The notes under the pieces are model-generated. The model worked only from the letters and a program-made list of their open reading frames with translations. It had not been told where the DNA came from and searched no databases. DNA of 57,575 nt from Oscillospiraceae bacterium (GTDB lineage: Bacteria > Bacillota > Clostridia > Oscillospirales > Oscillospiraceae), in contig SVMM01000020.1 of assembly GCA_015067435.1 (NCBI GenBank), positions 1 through 57,575 of the forward strand, read 5' to 3'. How positions within the stretch are numbered: position 1 is the stretch's first letter; the number at the start of each line of letters is the position of its first letter. This document shows, piece after piece, positions 47,553 to 55,223 of this stretch. The position numbers were made by a program, and so were the translations under genes.

Positions 47553-48831
47553 CGGCATCGGCGTGCTGGGGCGGCCGCAGGAGAAGCAGCGACTCTTCTT
47601 CGAGGCGCGCGAGCGCTACGTCTGCTACGGCGGGGCGCGCGGCGGCGGCAAAAGCTGGTGCGTGCAGCACAAGTCCATCCTGATGGCTGCGCGGTACGCG
47701 GGCATCCGCATCCTGATCCTGCGGCGCACCCTGCCGGAGCTGCGCGAGAACCACATCCGCCCCATGCGGCGGCTGCTGCGCGGCGTGGCGGACTACCGCG
47801 CCACGGACAAGACGTTCGAGTTTCCGAACGGCAGCCTGATCGTCTTCGGCTACTGCGACGGCGAGAGCGACGTCGACCAGTATCAGGGGCAGGAGTACGA
47901 CGTCATCTTTATGGACGAGGCGACGCACTTCACCGAGTACCAGTACGCGACGCTGACGGCGGCGCTGCGCGGCGCGAACGACTTCCCCAAGCGGATGTAC
48001 CTGACCTGCAACCCCGGCGGCGTCGGCCACGCGTGGGTGAAGCGCCTGTTCATCGAGCGCGCGTTCCGCGCCGGCGAGCGGGCGGAGGACTATGTCTTCA
48101 TCCCCGCGCGCGTGACGGATAACCGCATCCTCATGGAGCGGGACCCGGAGTACGTGCGGCGGCTGGACAACCTGCCCCACGGGCTGCGCGAGGCGTGGCG
48201 CGACGGCAACTGGGACGTGTTCGCGGGGCAGTATTTCACCGAGTGGGACCGCGAAAAGCACGTCGTCGAGGCGTTTCAGCCGCCGGCGGGCTGGCGCTGG
48301 TACATCGCGATGGACTACGGGCTCGACATGCTCGCGGCGCTGCGCATCGGCGTGGACGCGCGTGGCGACGCCTATGTCACGGGCGAGATGTACGAGGGGC
48401 GCGACCTCGGCGACGGGCACGACGGCCTGATCGTCTCCGAGGCGGCGGAGGCGGTGAAGACGCTGGCGGAGGGCTATGCCGTCACGGCGTATCTCGCGCC
48501 GCCGGACCTCTGGAACGCACGGCAGGAGACGGGGCGCAGCGTCGCGGACATCTTCGCCGAGCACGGCGTCTATCTCACAAAGACGGGCAACAGCCGCGCG
48601 GACGGCTGGATGGCGGTCAAGGAATGGAGTTCTGGTATCGCCAGCCCTTCGACACGAAGGACGCCCCCGCCGGCGCGGTGGGGTGCAGCATCCAGGCGGG
48701 CGGCGTCGAGCTGCGCCACATACCCTGCTGCCGGAGGAGGACGGGGAGGATGTTTAAGAAGATCAAAAAATGGTACGCCCAGGGGCTTTGGACGAAGGAA
48801 ATGGTCGCGAACGCCGCGGGCAAGGGGCTGA
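47542..48831 (+). pseudogene. Terminase large subunit, truncated and fused out of frame
   Basis: Residues 1-362 are a good TerL: CYGGARGGGKSW (Walker A), YDVIFMDEATHF (Walker B), NPGGVGHAWVKRLF and the nuclease-domain start WYIAMDYGLD, then the SRADGWMAVKEW segment. At 48624-48627 the similarity stops; the last 67 codons to 48831 are an Arg/Ala/Pro-rich frame with no family likeness. The end of the nuclease domain is therefore missing, and the protein is unlikely to package DNA. The start is TTG at 47542 or GTG at 47545, overlapping terS. Confidence 0.8.
48624..48757 (+). pseudogene. C-terminal remnant of a phage tail protein
   Basis: From 48624 a different frame reads MEFWYRQPFDTKD, AVGCSIQAGGVELRHI, and in the next frame the end LLPEEDGEDV stops inside the xkdX start (GATGTTTAAG). 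This is the usual place for a late tail gene just before xkdX. At least one frameshift near 48720 is needed to join the two pieces. It marks the right end of a large deletion that began in terL. Confidence 0.55.
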
Positions 48832-48893
48832 TCTCGGCGGAGCAGTACGAGGAGATCACGGGCGAGCCTTACGAAAGCGGGGCGGGTGCATGA
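48750..48893 (+). CDS. xkdX: XkdX-family phage protein
   Basis: A 47-residue protein MFKKIKKWYAQGLWTKEM, then AGKGLISAEQYEEITGE. This is the XkdX pattern found just before holin genes in PBSX-like and other Firmicutes prophages; function unknown. AGGAGGACGGGGAGG precedes the ATG. Its stop overlaps the holin start (ATGA). Confidence 0.85.
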   Translation: MFKKIKKWYAQGLWTKEMVANAAGKGLISAEQYEEITGEPYESGAGA

Positions 48894-49348
48894 ACAGGGA
48901 AAACATCCTGCGCGGACTTTTCACGGCGGCGGTCGCCGCGCTCGGCGCCTATTTCCATCAGCTGATGGTCCCGTGCGTGCTGCTGGCGGTCGCGATGGCG
49001 CTGGACTATTTCACCGGCATGGCGAACGCGTGGATGCATCATGCGCTGTCCAGCAAGGCAGGCGCCATCGGCGTGGTCAAAAAGCTGTGCTACGGCGTCG
49101 CGGTGGCGGTCGCGGTGGTGGTCGATCTCGTGATCCGCTCCGCGGCGGAGCAGGCGGGCGTCGACGCGGACCTGCCGCACGTTTTCGCGCTGCTGGTGAC
49201 GGTGTGGCTCGTGATGAACGAGTGCATCAGCATCCTGGAGAACATCGCGGAGATAGGCGTGCCGGTGCCGGAGTTTCTGCTCAAGATCATCCGGCGGCTC
49301 AAGCAGGGCGCCGAAACGGCGGGAGGGCAGGCAAATGGCGACGGCTGA
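48890..49348 (+). CDS. Phage holin family protein
   Basis: A 152-residue membrane protein with three to four helices. The phage_holin_4 pattern is seen in LAVAMALDYFTGMANAW and SKAGAIGVVKKLCYG..VAVAVVVDL, followed by LVMNECISILENIAEIGVPVP. It would form pores that let the endolysin reach the wall. It overlaps xkdX and the endolysin gene, so translation is coupled. Confidence 0.85.
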   Translation: MNRENILRGLFTAAVAALGAYFHQLMVPCVLLAVAMALDYFTGMANAWMHHALSSKAGAIGVVKKLCYGVAVAVAVVVDLVIRSAAEQAGVDADLPHVFALLVTVWLVMNECISILENIAEIGVPVPEFLLKIIRRLKQGAETAGGQANGDG

Positions 49349-49991
49349 ACAGATCCTCGCGATCGCGGCGGGGGAGATCGGCGCTCACGACGGCGCGGGC
49401 AAGCGCAACAAATACGGCGCGTGGTTCGGACTCGACGGCGTGGCGTGGTGTATGGAGTTTGTGCAGTGGGTGTACGCGCAGGCGGGATCGCCGCTGCCGT
49501 GCCGGACCGCGAGCTGCGGCGCGCTGCTGAACTGGTACCGCGCCCGCCAGAGCGAGTGCGTGGTGCGCGAGCCGACGCCGGGCTGCATCGTGATCTTCGA
49601 CTTTCCGGGCACGCGCTACCGGACGGACCACACGGGCATCTTCGTCGCCGCGACGGACACGACGATCACCACCATCGACGGCAACACCGGCGGCGCGGAC
49701 GACGCGAACGGCGGCTGGGTGCGCCGCCGCACGCGTGACCTCGGTTACGCGAACCCGGTTTACATCAGGCCGCGGGAGCTGACGGCTCCCGCGCTCGACG
49801 AACAAAAGGAGGATGAAATCATGCGTTATCAGACGCTGGACGAGATCAGAAACGGCGCGGCCTACGCCGCGCCGACGGTGGAAAAGCTGATGGAAAAGGG
49901 TGTGCTCAAGGGAAAGGACACGGGACTGGACGTCAGCGAGGACATGCTGCGGCTGCTGGTCTGGATCGACCGCGCCGGCCTGCTTGCGTAA
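49335..49991 (+). CDS. CHAP-domain endolysin
   Basis: A 218-residue lysin without a signal peptide. The CHAP-like amidase/peptidase domain (about 5-140) has the catalytic pair Cys39 in GVAWCMEFVQWVY and His99 in RTDHTGIFV. Residues about 160-218 form a separate module (TLDEIRNGAAYAAPTVEKLM, then LDVSEDMLRLLVWIDRAGLL), seen behind other Clostridia lysins as a possible wall-targeting or peptidoglycan-binding part. It follows the holin by overlap and is intact. Confidence 0.85.
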   Translation: MATAEQILAIAAGEIGAHDGAGKRNKYGAWFGLDGVAWCMEFVQWVYAQAGSPLPCRTASCGALLNWYRARQSECVVREPTPGCIVIFDFPGTRYRTDHTGIFVAATDTTITTIDGNTGGADDANGGWVRRRTRDLGYANPVYIRPRELTAPALDEQKEDEIMRYQTLDEIRNGAAYAAPTVEKLMEKGVLKGKDTGLDVSEDMLRLLVWIDRAGLLA

Positions 49992-50004
49992 GGGGGGTGA
50001 AGAG

Positions 50005-51786
50005 ATGGCCAGAACCAAGGTAACGGGGTATTCCTCCAAGACGCCGGACATGAGCCGGCGCACCGATCTTGCGGGCAAGACCGTGTCCTCCAACGGCATG
50101 AACGTGACCTACGACGCCGACGGCTACGCGGTCAGCGCGACGAAATACAGCCACGCGTCGAACGCCGAAACGGACCGCAGCGTGCGCGCGCCGAGCATCG
50201 ACGTGTACGACGGAAAGGTCGACCGCACGGCGTATCAGAAGCAGTACGGACTGTCGGACAGCGACGTGCAGCACATGAGCGACAGGCAGCTCGAAGGGCT
50301 GGCGGACACGCGCGGCCTTATCAACAGCGGCGCGGTGAGCGCCGCCGAGGGACACGACGTCTTTGAGGGCGTGCGCGCCCAGTACGGCTACAGCGGCGGC
50401 GGCGACGGCAGCGCGTACAGCAAAAAGAGCTACACGATCTTCGACCCGGCGGACGCGACGACGCAGCCGCTCTCCGGCTCGTTCCGGGCGCAGCCGACGA
50501 CCGGCTGGACGACGCAGCAGAGCGAGCGGGACGACGCGTATTACGCAGGGGGCGCGGCCCCTTTCGCTGAGGCGGGAGACGCCGCGCCGATCCGGACGGC
50601 TTCCGGCGCGGCGGCGCGGACGGGCGCCGCGCGCGGCGCCGGCTACGGCTACGCGATACAGGACGGCGGATTGACGGAGCAGTACCTCGGCCTGTACGGC
50701 GCGGACGGCGCCTACGCGCAGCTGCGCGCGCAGCAGCAGGCGGCGAACGACGCGGCGGTGGAGCGCGCGGTCAGCCGTCTGGAGGAGCAGAAGCGCGAGA
50801 CGAACGACGCCTACAACGAGTACTACCGTCAGGCGTATGTGGACTGGATGAACGCGCAGCGCGACGTCAGTCAGCGCATGGCGGCGCAGGGCGTCACCGG
50901 CGGCGCGGCGGAGAGCACGCTGCTGGGGCTTTCGACCGCCTATTCCGATGCGCTGCGTCAGGCGGAGCAGAAGCGCCTCGGCGCGCTGGGTGAGATCGAC
51001 CGCGCAATCGCGGACACGCGCTACGACGGCGACGTCCGCGGCGCCCAGACGGCGGCGCAGAGCGCGCAGGAGCAGATCAACGGCTACGCGGACGCGCTGC
51101 GCTATCTGATGGACCGCTACGACACGCTCGGCGCGCGGCAGGAGGCATACGACCGCGAGGACGCGCAGCTGGCGGCGCGCTACGCGAGGGAGGACGCGCA
51201 GCTGGCGGAGAAGTACGCGCGCGAGGACGCGCAGCGCGAGGCGCAGGCGGCGCTCTCGTCCCAGTCGTGGGCGCGCTCGCTCGTGCAGAGCATGCTCGCG
51301 CAGGGCAACATGCCCGACGACGACACCCTCGCCGCGGCGGGACTCACCCGCGCGCAGGCTGCGGCGCTGCTGCCCGCCGTGCCGGAGAGCGCGTACACGC
51401 CGACGTTTACGCAGTCGCAGGTCTACGACGCGGCGAAGCGCGGCCTGCTGACCGGCAATATGCTGCGCGACTACAACTGGTACGTCTACGGCGATCCGGA
51501 CTACGGCGCGAGCGCGCCGGCGGCGAGCGTCGGCGTCCGAAGCGGCGGCTCCGGCGCGCGCTCGTCCGGCAATTCCGGCTCGTCCGCGCGGCAGGCGGCG
51601 GAGGCGGACGCCGCCGGGATGAACGAGAGCATGTTCAATCAGGAGGCGCGCGCGATCATGCATTATCTTTCGCAGGGCATGGCGCAGAAGGCGCGGGACC
51701 GCCTTACGCTGATCTGGGACGACCTGTCCGCGGCGCAGCGGTCGAAGCTGGCCGAGGTGTTCAGCGAAAAGGGTTACATGCAGTGA
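50005..51786 (+). CDS. Large prophage protein with three 11-residue repeats
   Basis: A 593-residue protein, not recognised by name. The middle (about 245-345) is helical and has a block that recurs in phage proteins: QRMAAQGVTGGAAESTLLGL, then a DALRQAEQKRLGALGEIDRAIA stretch. Residues 382-414 hold three consecutive 11-residue repeats YxREDAQxAxx (33-bp units in the DNA, 51148-51246). The C-terminal end is helical, SQGMAQKARDRLTLIWDDL. The N-terminal third is Gly/Ala/Ser-rich. No signal or membrane helix is seen. AGGGGGGTGAAGAG precedes the ATG. Possibly a virion or tail-associated protein. Confidence 0.7.
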   Translation: MARTKVTGYSSKTPDMSRRTDLAGKTVSSNGMNVTYDADGYAVSATKYSHASNAETDRSVRAPSIDVYDGKVDRTAYQKQYGLSDSDVQHMSDRQLEGLADTRGLINSGAVSAAEGHDVFEGVRAQYGYSGGGDGSAYSKKSYTIFDPADATTQPLSGSFRAQPTTGWTTQQSERDDAYYAGGAAPFAEAGDAAPIRTASGAAARTGAARGAGYGYAIQDGGLTEQYLGLYGADGAYAQLRAQQQAANDAAVERAVSRLEEQKRETNDAYNEYYRQAYVDWMNAQRDVSQRMAAQGVTGGAAESTLLGLSTAYSDALRQAEQKRLGALGEIDRAIADTRYDGDVRGAQTAAQSAQEQINGYADALRYLMDRYDTLGARQEAYDREDAQLAARYAREDAQLAEKYAREDAQREAQAALSSQSWARSLVQSMLAQGNMPDDDTLAAAGLTRAQAAALLPAVPESAYTPTFTQSQVYDAAKRGLLTGNMLRDYNWYVYGDPDYGASAPAASVGVRSGGSGARSSGNSGSSARQAAEADAAGMNESMFNQEARAIMHYLSQGMAQKARDRLTLIWDDLSAAQRSKLAEVFSEKGYMQ

Positions 51787-51803
51787 AAGGAGGATGAGGG
51801 ATC

Positions 51804-52516
51804 ATGGAAATACCGATCCCTTTATCCGGCGGGAAAAAGGGAGCGCGGGACGACAGCCTCGCGCTCCCCACCCTGCGCGTCCCTGTGCAGACGGAAAAGC
51901 CGAAGGCGGTCAAGCTCTCGACCGTCGAGCTGGGCGGCGGCCTGACGCGGCAGACCGACACGGGCACCGGCGGCAGCGTCGCGCGCCGGAGACCTCGGCC
52001 ACAGCGGAAGCGGCCGCTCGTTCGAGCCGTTTGAACAGACGGGCGGAGAAACAGACGGTGCGCGCGGACTGCGTGAAAAGGCGGATATGAGCGGCGGGAT
52101 GAAGGAGCTCGCGCGGCGCGGGACAAAACGCGCTGCGCGTTCTCTCGTCGATGGGCGGCGAGGCGTTGGAGGAAGCGGCGTCCGGCGTTGCCGACCCGGC
52201 GCTGCGGACGATCTACAGCGGTAAGCAATACGGCAGCCTTGGAGAGTACCTCGACGATGTCGATGTGCCTAAGCTGCGCTACGACATGCTGCTCGGCGGT
52301 CTGCTCGGCGGCATCGGCAGCGCTGCGAAAAATCCCTTGCGGCAGACGGCGCTGCCTGATACAATAAGAGCGGAAACAAACTCATCGAAAAACGGAGGTG
52401 TTGTCAATGGCGGAGAACAAGGAAGTATCCGACCGACAGCGGCAATTAATGCGCGAGGCGATTTTGGCGCATCGGCAAAAAATGGAAACCGACCCAGTGC
52501 ACAAAACGCAGTTTGA
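51804..52516 (+). pseudogene. Frameshifted large phage-type protein, N-terminal and middle parts
   Basis: From 51804, after GGAGG, the first frame reads MEIPIPLSGGKKGARDD, and continues to a stop at 52034. Near 51990 a second frame (AGDLGHSGSGRSFEPFEQ, then LREKADMSGGMKELA) looks like its natural continuation, and near 52130 a third frame (MGGEALEEAASGVADPAL, YSGKQYGSLGEYLDDVDVPK, LLGGLLGGIGSA) continues to 52516. The third part resembles segments of very long proteins in Clostridia prophages. Two or more frameshifts have broken the gene. Confidence 0.6.
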
Positions 52517-52580
52517 GAGGGAATTGGAGAAGTTCAAAGAAGAATTACACTTCTTCCGGGAACATCCGAACAGCGACTGA
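52407..52580 (+). CDS. Small ORF of unknown function
   Basis: A 57-residue charged helical protein MAENKEVSDRQRQLMREAIL, ending HFFREHPNSD. A GGAGGTG at 52394-52400 lies 6 bases before the ATG, so it could be translated. It lies inside the broken region in a frame different from that of the surrounding remnants. It may be a genuine small gene or a chance frame. Confidence 0.4.
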   Translation: MAENKEVSDRQRQLMREAILAHRQKMETDPVHKTQFERELEKFKEELHFFREHPNSD

Positions 52581-52869
52581 GCGTTGCTGAAGGCGAGGCG
52601 CAGTCCATACGGCAGATGTACTGTGCGGAGACAGAGTTGGTCGATGGTGAAGATTGGGGCGACGGGGTTTATGCGCACACCGTAAACGGCAAGACGTTTA
52701 TCAAAAAGGATATTCCTGAGGATCAGCGTGGCATTGTATCTGCCCATGAGGGCGGGCATATCATGCGGAGGGCGGCAGGCTGACGCCGGAGCAGCGGGCG
52801 CTGCTGGATGAGTGGAACCGGCGTTTTCCCGAAATGCGCATGGGCGACGACGAATTTCTGGCAAGATAG
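52580..52869 (+). pseudogene. HEGGH-containing remnant (metallopeptidase-like)
   Basis: Frame from 52580 (open further upstream) reads SVAEGEAQSIRQMYCAETEL, GVYAHTVNGKTFIKKDIPED and SAHEGGHIM, stopping at 52783. HEGGH (52745-52759) fits the zinc-protease HExxH motif. A different frame from 52780 continues with LTPEQRALLDEWNRRFPEM to the stop at 52869. It looks like the C-terminal portion of the same broken gene. No active enzyme is expected from so short a piece. Confidence 0.5.
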
Positions 52870-52876
52870 CGAAAAA

Positions 52877-52918
52877 CCGCGGAGCGGGGGCCAAAAAAGG
52901 CTCCCGCTCCTGCGGCTT
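52877..52918. terminator. Terminator between prophage remnant and mscS
   Basis: A long imperfect stem CCGC..AGCGGG.GCC with GGC.CCCGCT..GCGG around AAAAAA, followed by CTTTT on the plus strand and by TTTTTC on the minus strand. Confidence 0.65.
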
Positions 52919-52957
52919 TTGCGCGTGACGAGGCTTCGCCGCGATATACCGCGCGGC

Positions 52958-53767
52958 TTATCCCTGATTCATCATGTGGACGTTCATGTGGTTGTAGCTC
53001 ATCTCGACGTTGTGCGCGGCGAAGGTCTCGCGCACCGCCTCGATCACACCCCAGTACACCGTCCAGTAGTCGTTCGCGTTGACCCACATGCGCGCGAGAT
53101 AGGAGATGCTGCTCGCGCCGTACTCGGAAAGGTGCACCTCGCCGGGCGCGGTGAGCGGGAAGCGGCCCATCGCCTCGCGCAGCGCCGCGTAGACCTCCTC
53201 CGTCGGCGCGTCGTAGGACGCGGTGAACGTCAGGTCGATGCGGCGGCGGCCGAGCCGGTTGAAGTTCACGATCGTCGCCGAGGCGACCGTGCTGTTCGGG
53301 ATCGTGATCTGCTTGTTGTCCACCGTGACAAGCTTGGTGGACGACAGGCGGATCAGGTCGACCGTGCCCTCCGTGCCGCCGAGGGAGACGTAGTCGCCGA
53401 TGGAGTAGGGCTGCGTCGTGATAATCATGATGCCGCCGGCGATGTTCGCCAGCGTATTTTGCAGCGCCAGCGAAACGGCGAGGCCGGCGACGGAGAGCAG
53501 CGCGATGAAGCTCGTCACCTTCACGCCCAGCGAGTCGAGCACCACCAGCACCAGCACGATGGTCAGTACGGTCTTGACGATGGGGCGGACGTGCTTTTTC
53601 AGCGGCGCGAGCTTTTCCGAGCGGTCGAACGCTCGGTCGAACAGCGACAGCAGCACCCGGATGAGGATCACGCCGACGATCAGCGTCAGCACCGCCTTGG
53701 CTGCCGCTGCCAGCGTCAGCGTGCCGAGGCTCAGCCCGGAGTCGGAGATCAGGGAAGAAATATCCAT
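52958..53767 (-). CDS. mscS: Small-conductance mechanosensitive channel (MscS type)
   Basis: A 269-residue MscS-type channel: three N-terminal membrane helices, the pore helix with LSVAGLAVSLALQNTLANIAGG, the beta domain with QPYSIGDYVSLGGTEGTVD and TIPNSTVASATIVNF, and a C-terminal cytosolic domain. It protects against hypo-osmotic shock. The ATG at 53767 has AGGAGG. The open frame upstream of the promoter is not translated. A promoter is at 53801-53829. Confidence 0.95.
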   Translation of the reverse strand: MDISSLISDSGLSLGTLTLAAAAKAVLTLIVGVILIRVLLSLFDRAFDRSEKLAPLKKHVRPIVKTVLTIVLVLVVLDSLGVKVTSFIALLSVAGLAVSLALQNTLANIAGGIMIITTQPYSIGDYVSLGGTEGTVDLIRLSSTKLVTVDNKQITIPNSTVASATIVNFNRLGRRRIDLTFTASYDAPTEEVYAALREAMGRFPLTAPGEVHLSEYGASSISYLARMWVNANDYWTVYWGVIEAVRETFAAHNVEMSYNHMNVHMMNQG

Positions 53768-53800
53768 GAAAAATACCTCCTGTTGTGTTTGTATGCCGCA

Positions 53801-53829
53801 ATTATAACAGGATGTGGACAAACGCGCAA
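53801..53829 (-). promoter_or_regulatory. Promoter of mscS
   Basis: Minus strand: -35 TTGCGC (53824-53829) and consensus -10 TATAAT (53801-53806), spacing 17. Confidence 0.6.
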
Positions 53830-53935
53830 GAGCGGACGCGGCCCGCGGCAAAATAGATATGAAAGATTTCTTGCAAAAAATCGGCAAAATGCACGACGGA
53901 CGGATTTCCCCATACACGGATGCGACAAAAAAAGC

Positions 53936-53949
53936 ACCAAAATTTTGGT
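53936..53949. promoter_or_regulatory. Perfect 14-bp palindrome upstream of gct promoter
   Basis: ACCAAAATTTTGGT lies 33 bases upstream of the gct -35, in a GC-rich genome where such AT palindromes are rare by chance. It could be the site of a dimeric regulator for the glutamate fermentation operon. No gene for such a regulator is in view. The rest of 53830-53981 shows nothing else recognisable. Confidence 0.4.
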
Positions 53950-53981
53950 CAGTTTTTTCAGAGTTTCCGCCGCATTTTCCA

Positions 53982-54010
53982 TTGATTAAAAGGCGATTCT
54001 CAACTATAAT
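53982..54010 (+). promoter_or_regulatory. Promoter of the gct operon
   Basis: -35 TTGATT (53982-53987), spacing 17, consensus -10 TATAAT (54005-54010), giving a leader of about 90 bases before gctA. Confidence 0.7.
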
Positions 54011-54025
54011 GTAAAATGAATTCAA

Positions 54026-54086
54026 ATCGGACATCCACGCGCAAAATTTTGACGGAAACGTTGCAAATGCGCGTGGCAGAGCCGAT
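54026..54086 (+). promoter_or_regulatory. Structured leader of gctA
   Basis: The gctA leader can fold into nested stems: ATCGG/CCGAT outside, a 9-bp perfect stem CCACGCGCA/TGCGCGTGG (54035-54043 and 54068-54076), and ACG-GAAA-CGT inside. The ribosome binding site GGGAGG lies just after, outside the stem. It has no terminator T-run. Confidence 0.5.
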
Positions 54087-54106
54087 GGAACAGGGAGGTT
54101 ATCATC

Positions 54107-55204
54107 TTGAGCAAAGTAATGTCATTGCACGATGCCGTTGCGAAGTATGTCGAGAACGGCGACGTACTCGCCACCGGCGGTTTCACCACCAACCGCAAGC
54201 CCTACGCCGCGGTTTCCGAGATCCTTCGCCAGGGGCAGAAGGACTTCATCGTCTACGCCGGTCCCGGCGGCGGCGAGGTCGACATGCTCATCGGCGAGGG
54301 CCGCGTGGCGGCGTACATCAACTGCTACACCGCAAACTCCGGCTACACCAACGTTTCCCGCCGCTTCCGCGCCTTTATCGAGCAGGGCAAGCTCACCTAC
54401 GAGGATTATTCGCAGGACGTGCTGATGCTCATGCTGCACGCTTCTTCCCTCGGCCTTCCGTTCCTGCCGGTCCGCCTGATGCAGGGCAGCGGCCTGATGA
54501 AGTACTGGGGCATCAGCGAGGAAAAGCGCAAGACCATGCCCAAGATGTCCGATCTCAAGTGCGTTGAGATCGAGAATCCCCTGGTTCCCGGCCAGAAGGT
54601 CGTCGCCGTTCCCGTTCCGCAGATCGACACCGCGCTCATCCACGTCCAGCAGGCGAGCCCCGACGGCACCTGCATCATCTGCGGCGATGAGTTCCACGAC
54701 ATCGACATCGCGGTCGCCGCGCGCAAGACCATCGTCACCTGCGAGGAGATCGTCTCCAACGAGTACATCCGCCGCGATCCCACGAAGACCCGCATCTTCG
54801 GCGAGTGCGTGCAGGCGGTCGTCAAGGCGCCCTACGGCGCATGGCCCGCGCAGTGCTACGACTACTACGATGACGACGACGCCGCGCTCAAGGAGTACGA
54901 CAAGGCGTCGAAGTATCAGGACGCCGACGACGCGAAGGCGCAGCTGCGCAAGGCGGCCGACAAGGCGAAGAAGGCGCTCGACGCCAAGCCCGGCGACGAG
55001 AAGCTCAAGGAGGCGTTCGACAAGGCCGCCAAGGCCGCCGACGACGCCGAGAGCGGCGCGAAGATCCCCGAGACGTTCGAGGACTTCTGCGAGAAGTGGG
55101 TCTACAGCTGCAAGGATCATGACGAGCTGCTCGACAAGCTCGGCGGCAGCCGCCTGATGCGCCTGAAGAACGAGCCGCACCTCGGCTATTCCACGACGCA
55201 CTGA
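54107..55204 (+). CDS. gctA: Glutaconate CoA-transferase subunit A
   Basis: GctA and GctB form the enzyme that transfers CoA between acetyl-CoA and 2-hydroxyglutarate (or glutaconate) in glutamate fermentation. The 365-residue protein matches family I CoA-transferase alpha subunits through GGFTTNRKPYAAVSEILRQG, AYINCYTANSG, VAVPVPQIDTALIHVQQASP and DPTKTRI. The well-known Acidaminococcus subunit is 320 residues as I recall it; here a Lys/Ala/Asp-rich helical stretch (about 270-322) is inserted between YDKASK and FEDFCEKW. The start is TTG at 54107 after GGGAGG; an ATG at 54119 is less well spaced. Confidence 0.95.
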   Translation: MSKVMSLHDAVAKYVENGDVLATGGFTTNRKPYAAVSEILRQGQKDFIVYAGPGGGEVDMLIGEGRVAAYINCYTANSGYTNVSRRFRAFIEQGKLTYEDYSQDVLMLMLHASSLGLPFLPVRLMQGSGLMKYWGISEEKRKTMPKMSDLKCVEIENPLVPGQKVVAVPVPQIDTALIHVQQASPDGTCIICGDEFHDIDIAVAARKTIVTCEEIVSNEYIRRDPTKTRIFGECVQAVVKAPYGAWPAQCYDYYDDDDAALKEYDKASKYQDADDAKAQLRKAADKAKKALDAKPGDEKLKEAFDKAAKAADDAESGAKIPETFEDFCEKWVYSCKDHDELLDKLGGSRLMRLKNEPHLGYSTTH

Positions 55205-55223
55205 ACGTAGGAGGGATATCGAA

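Noticed and set aside
46110-52960. Attachment sites flanking the prophage
   Set aside because: No convincing direct repeat or tRNA target was found by eye on the two sides; without an integrase gene the ends cannot be set.
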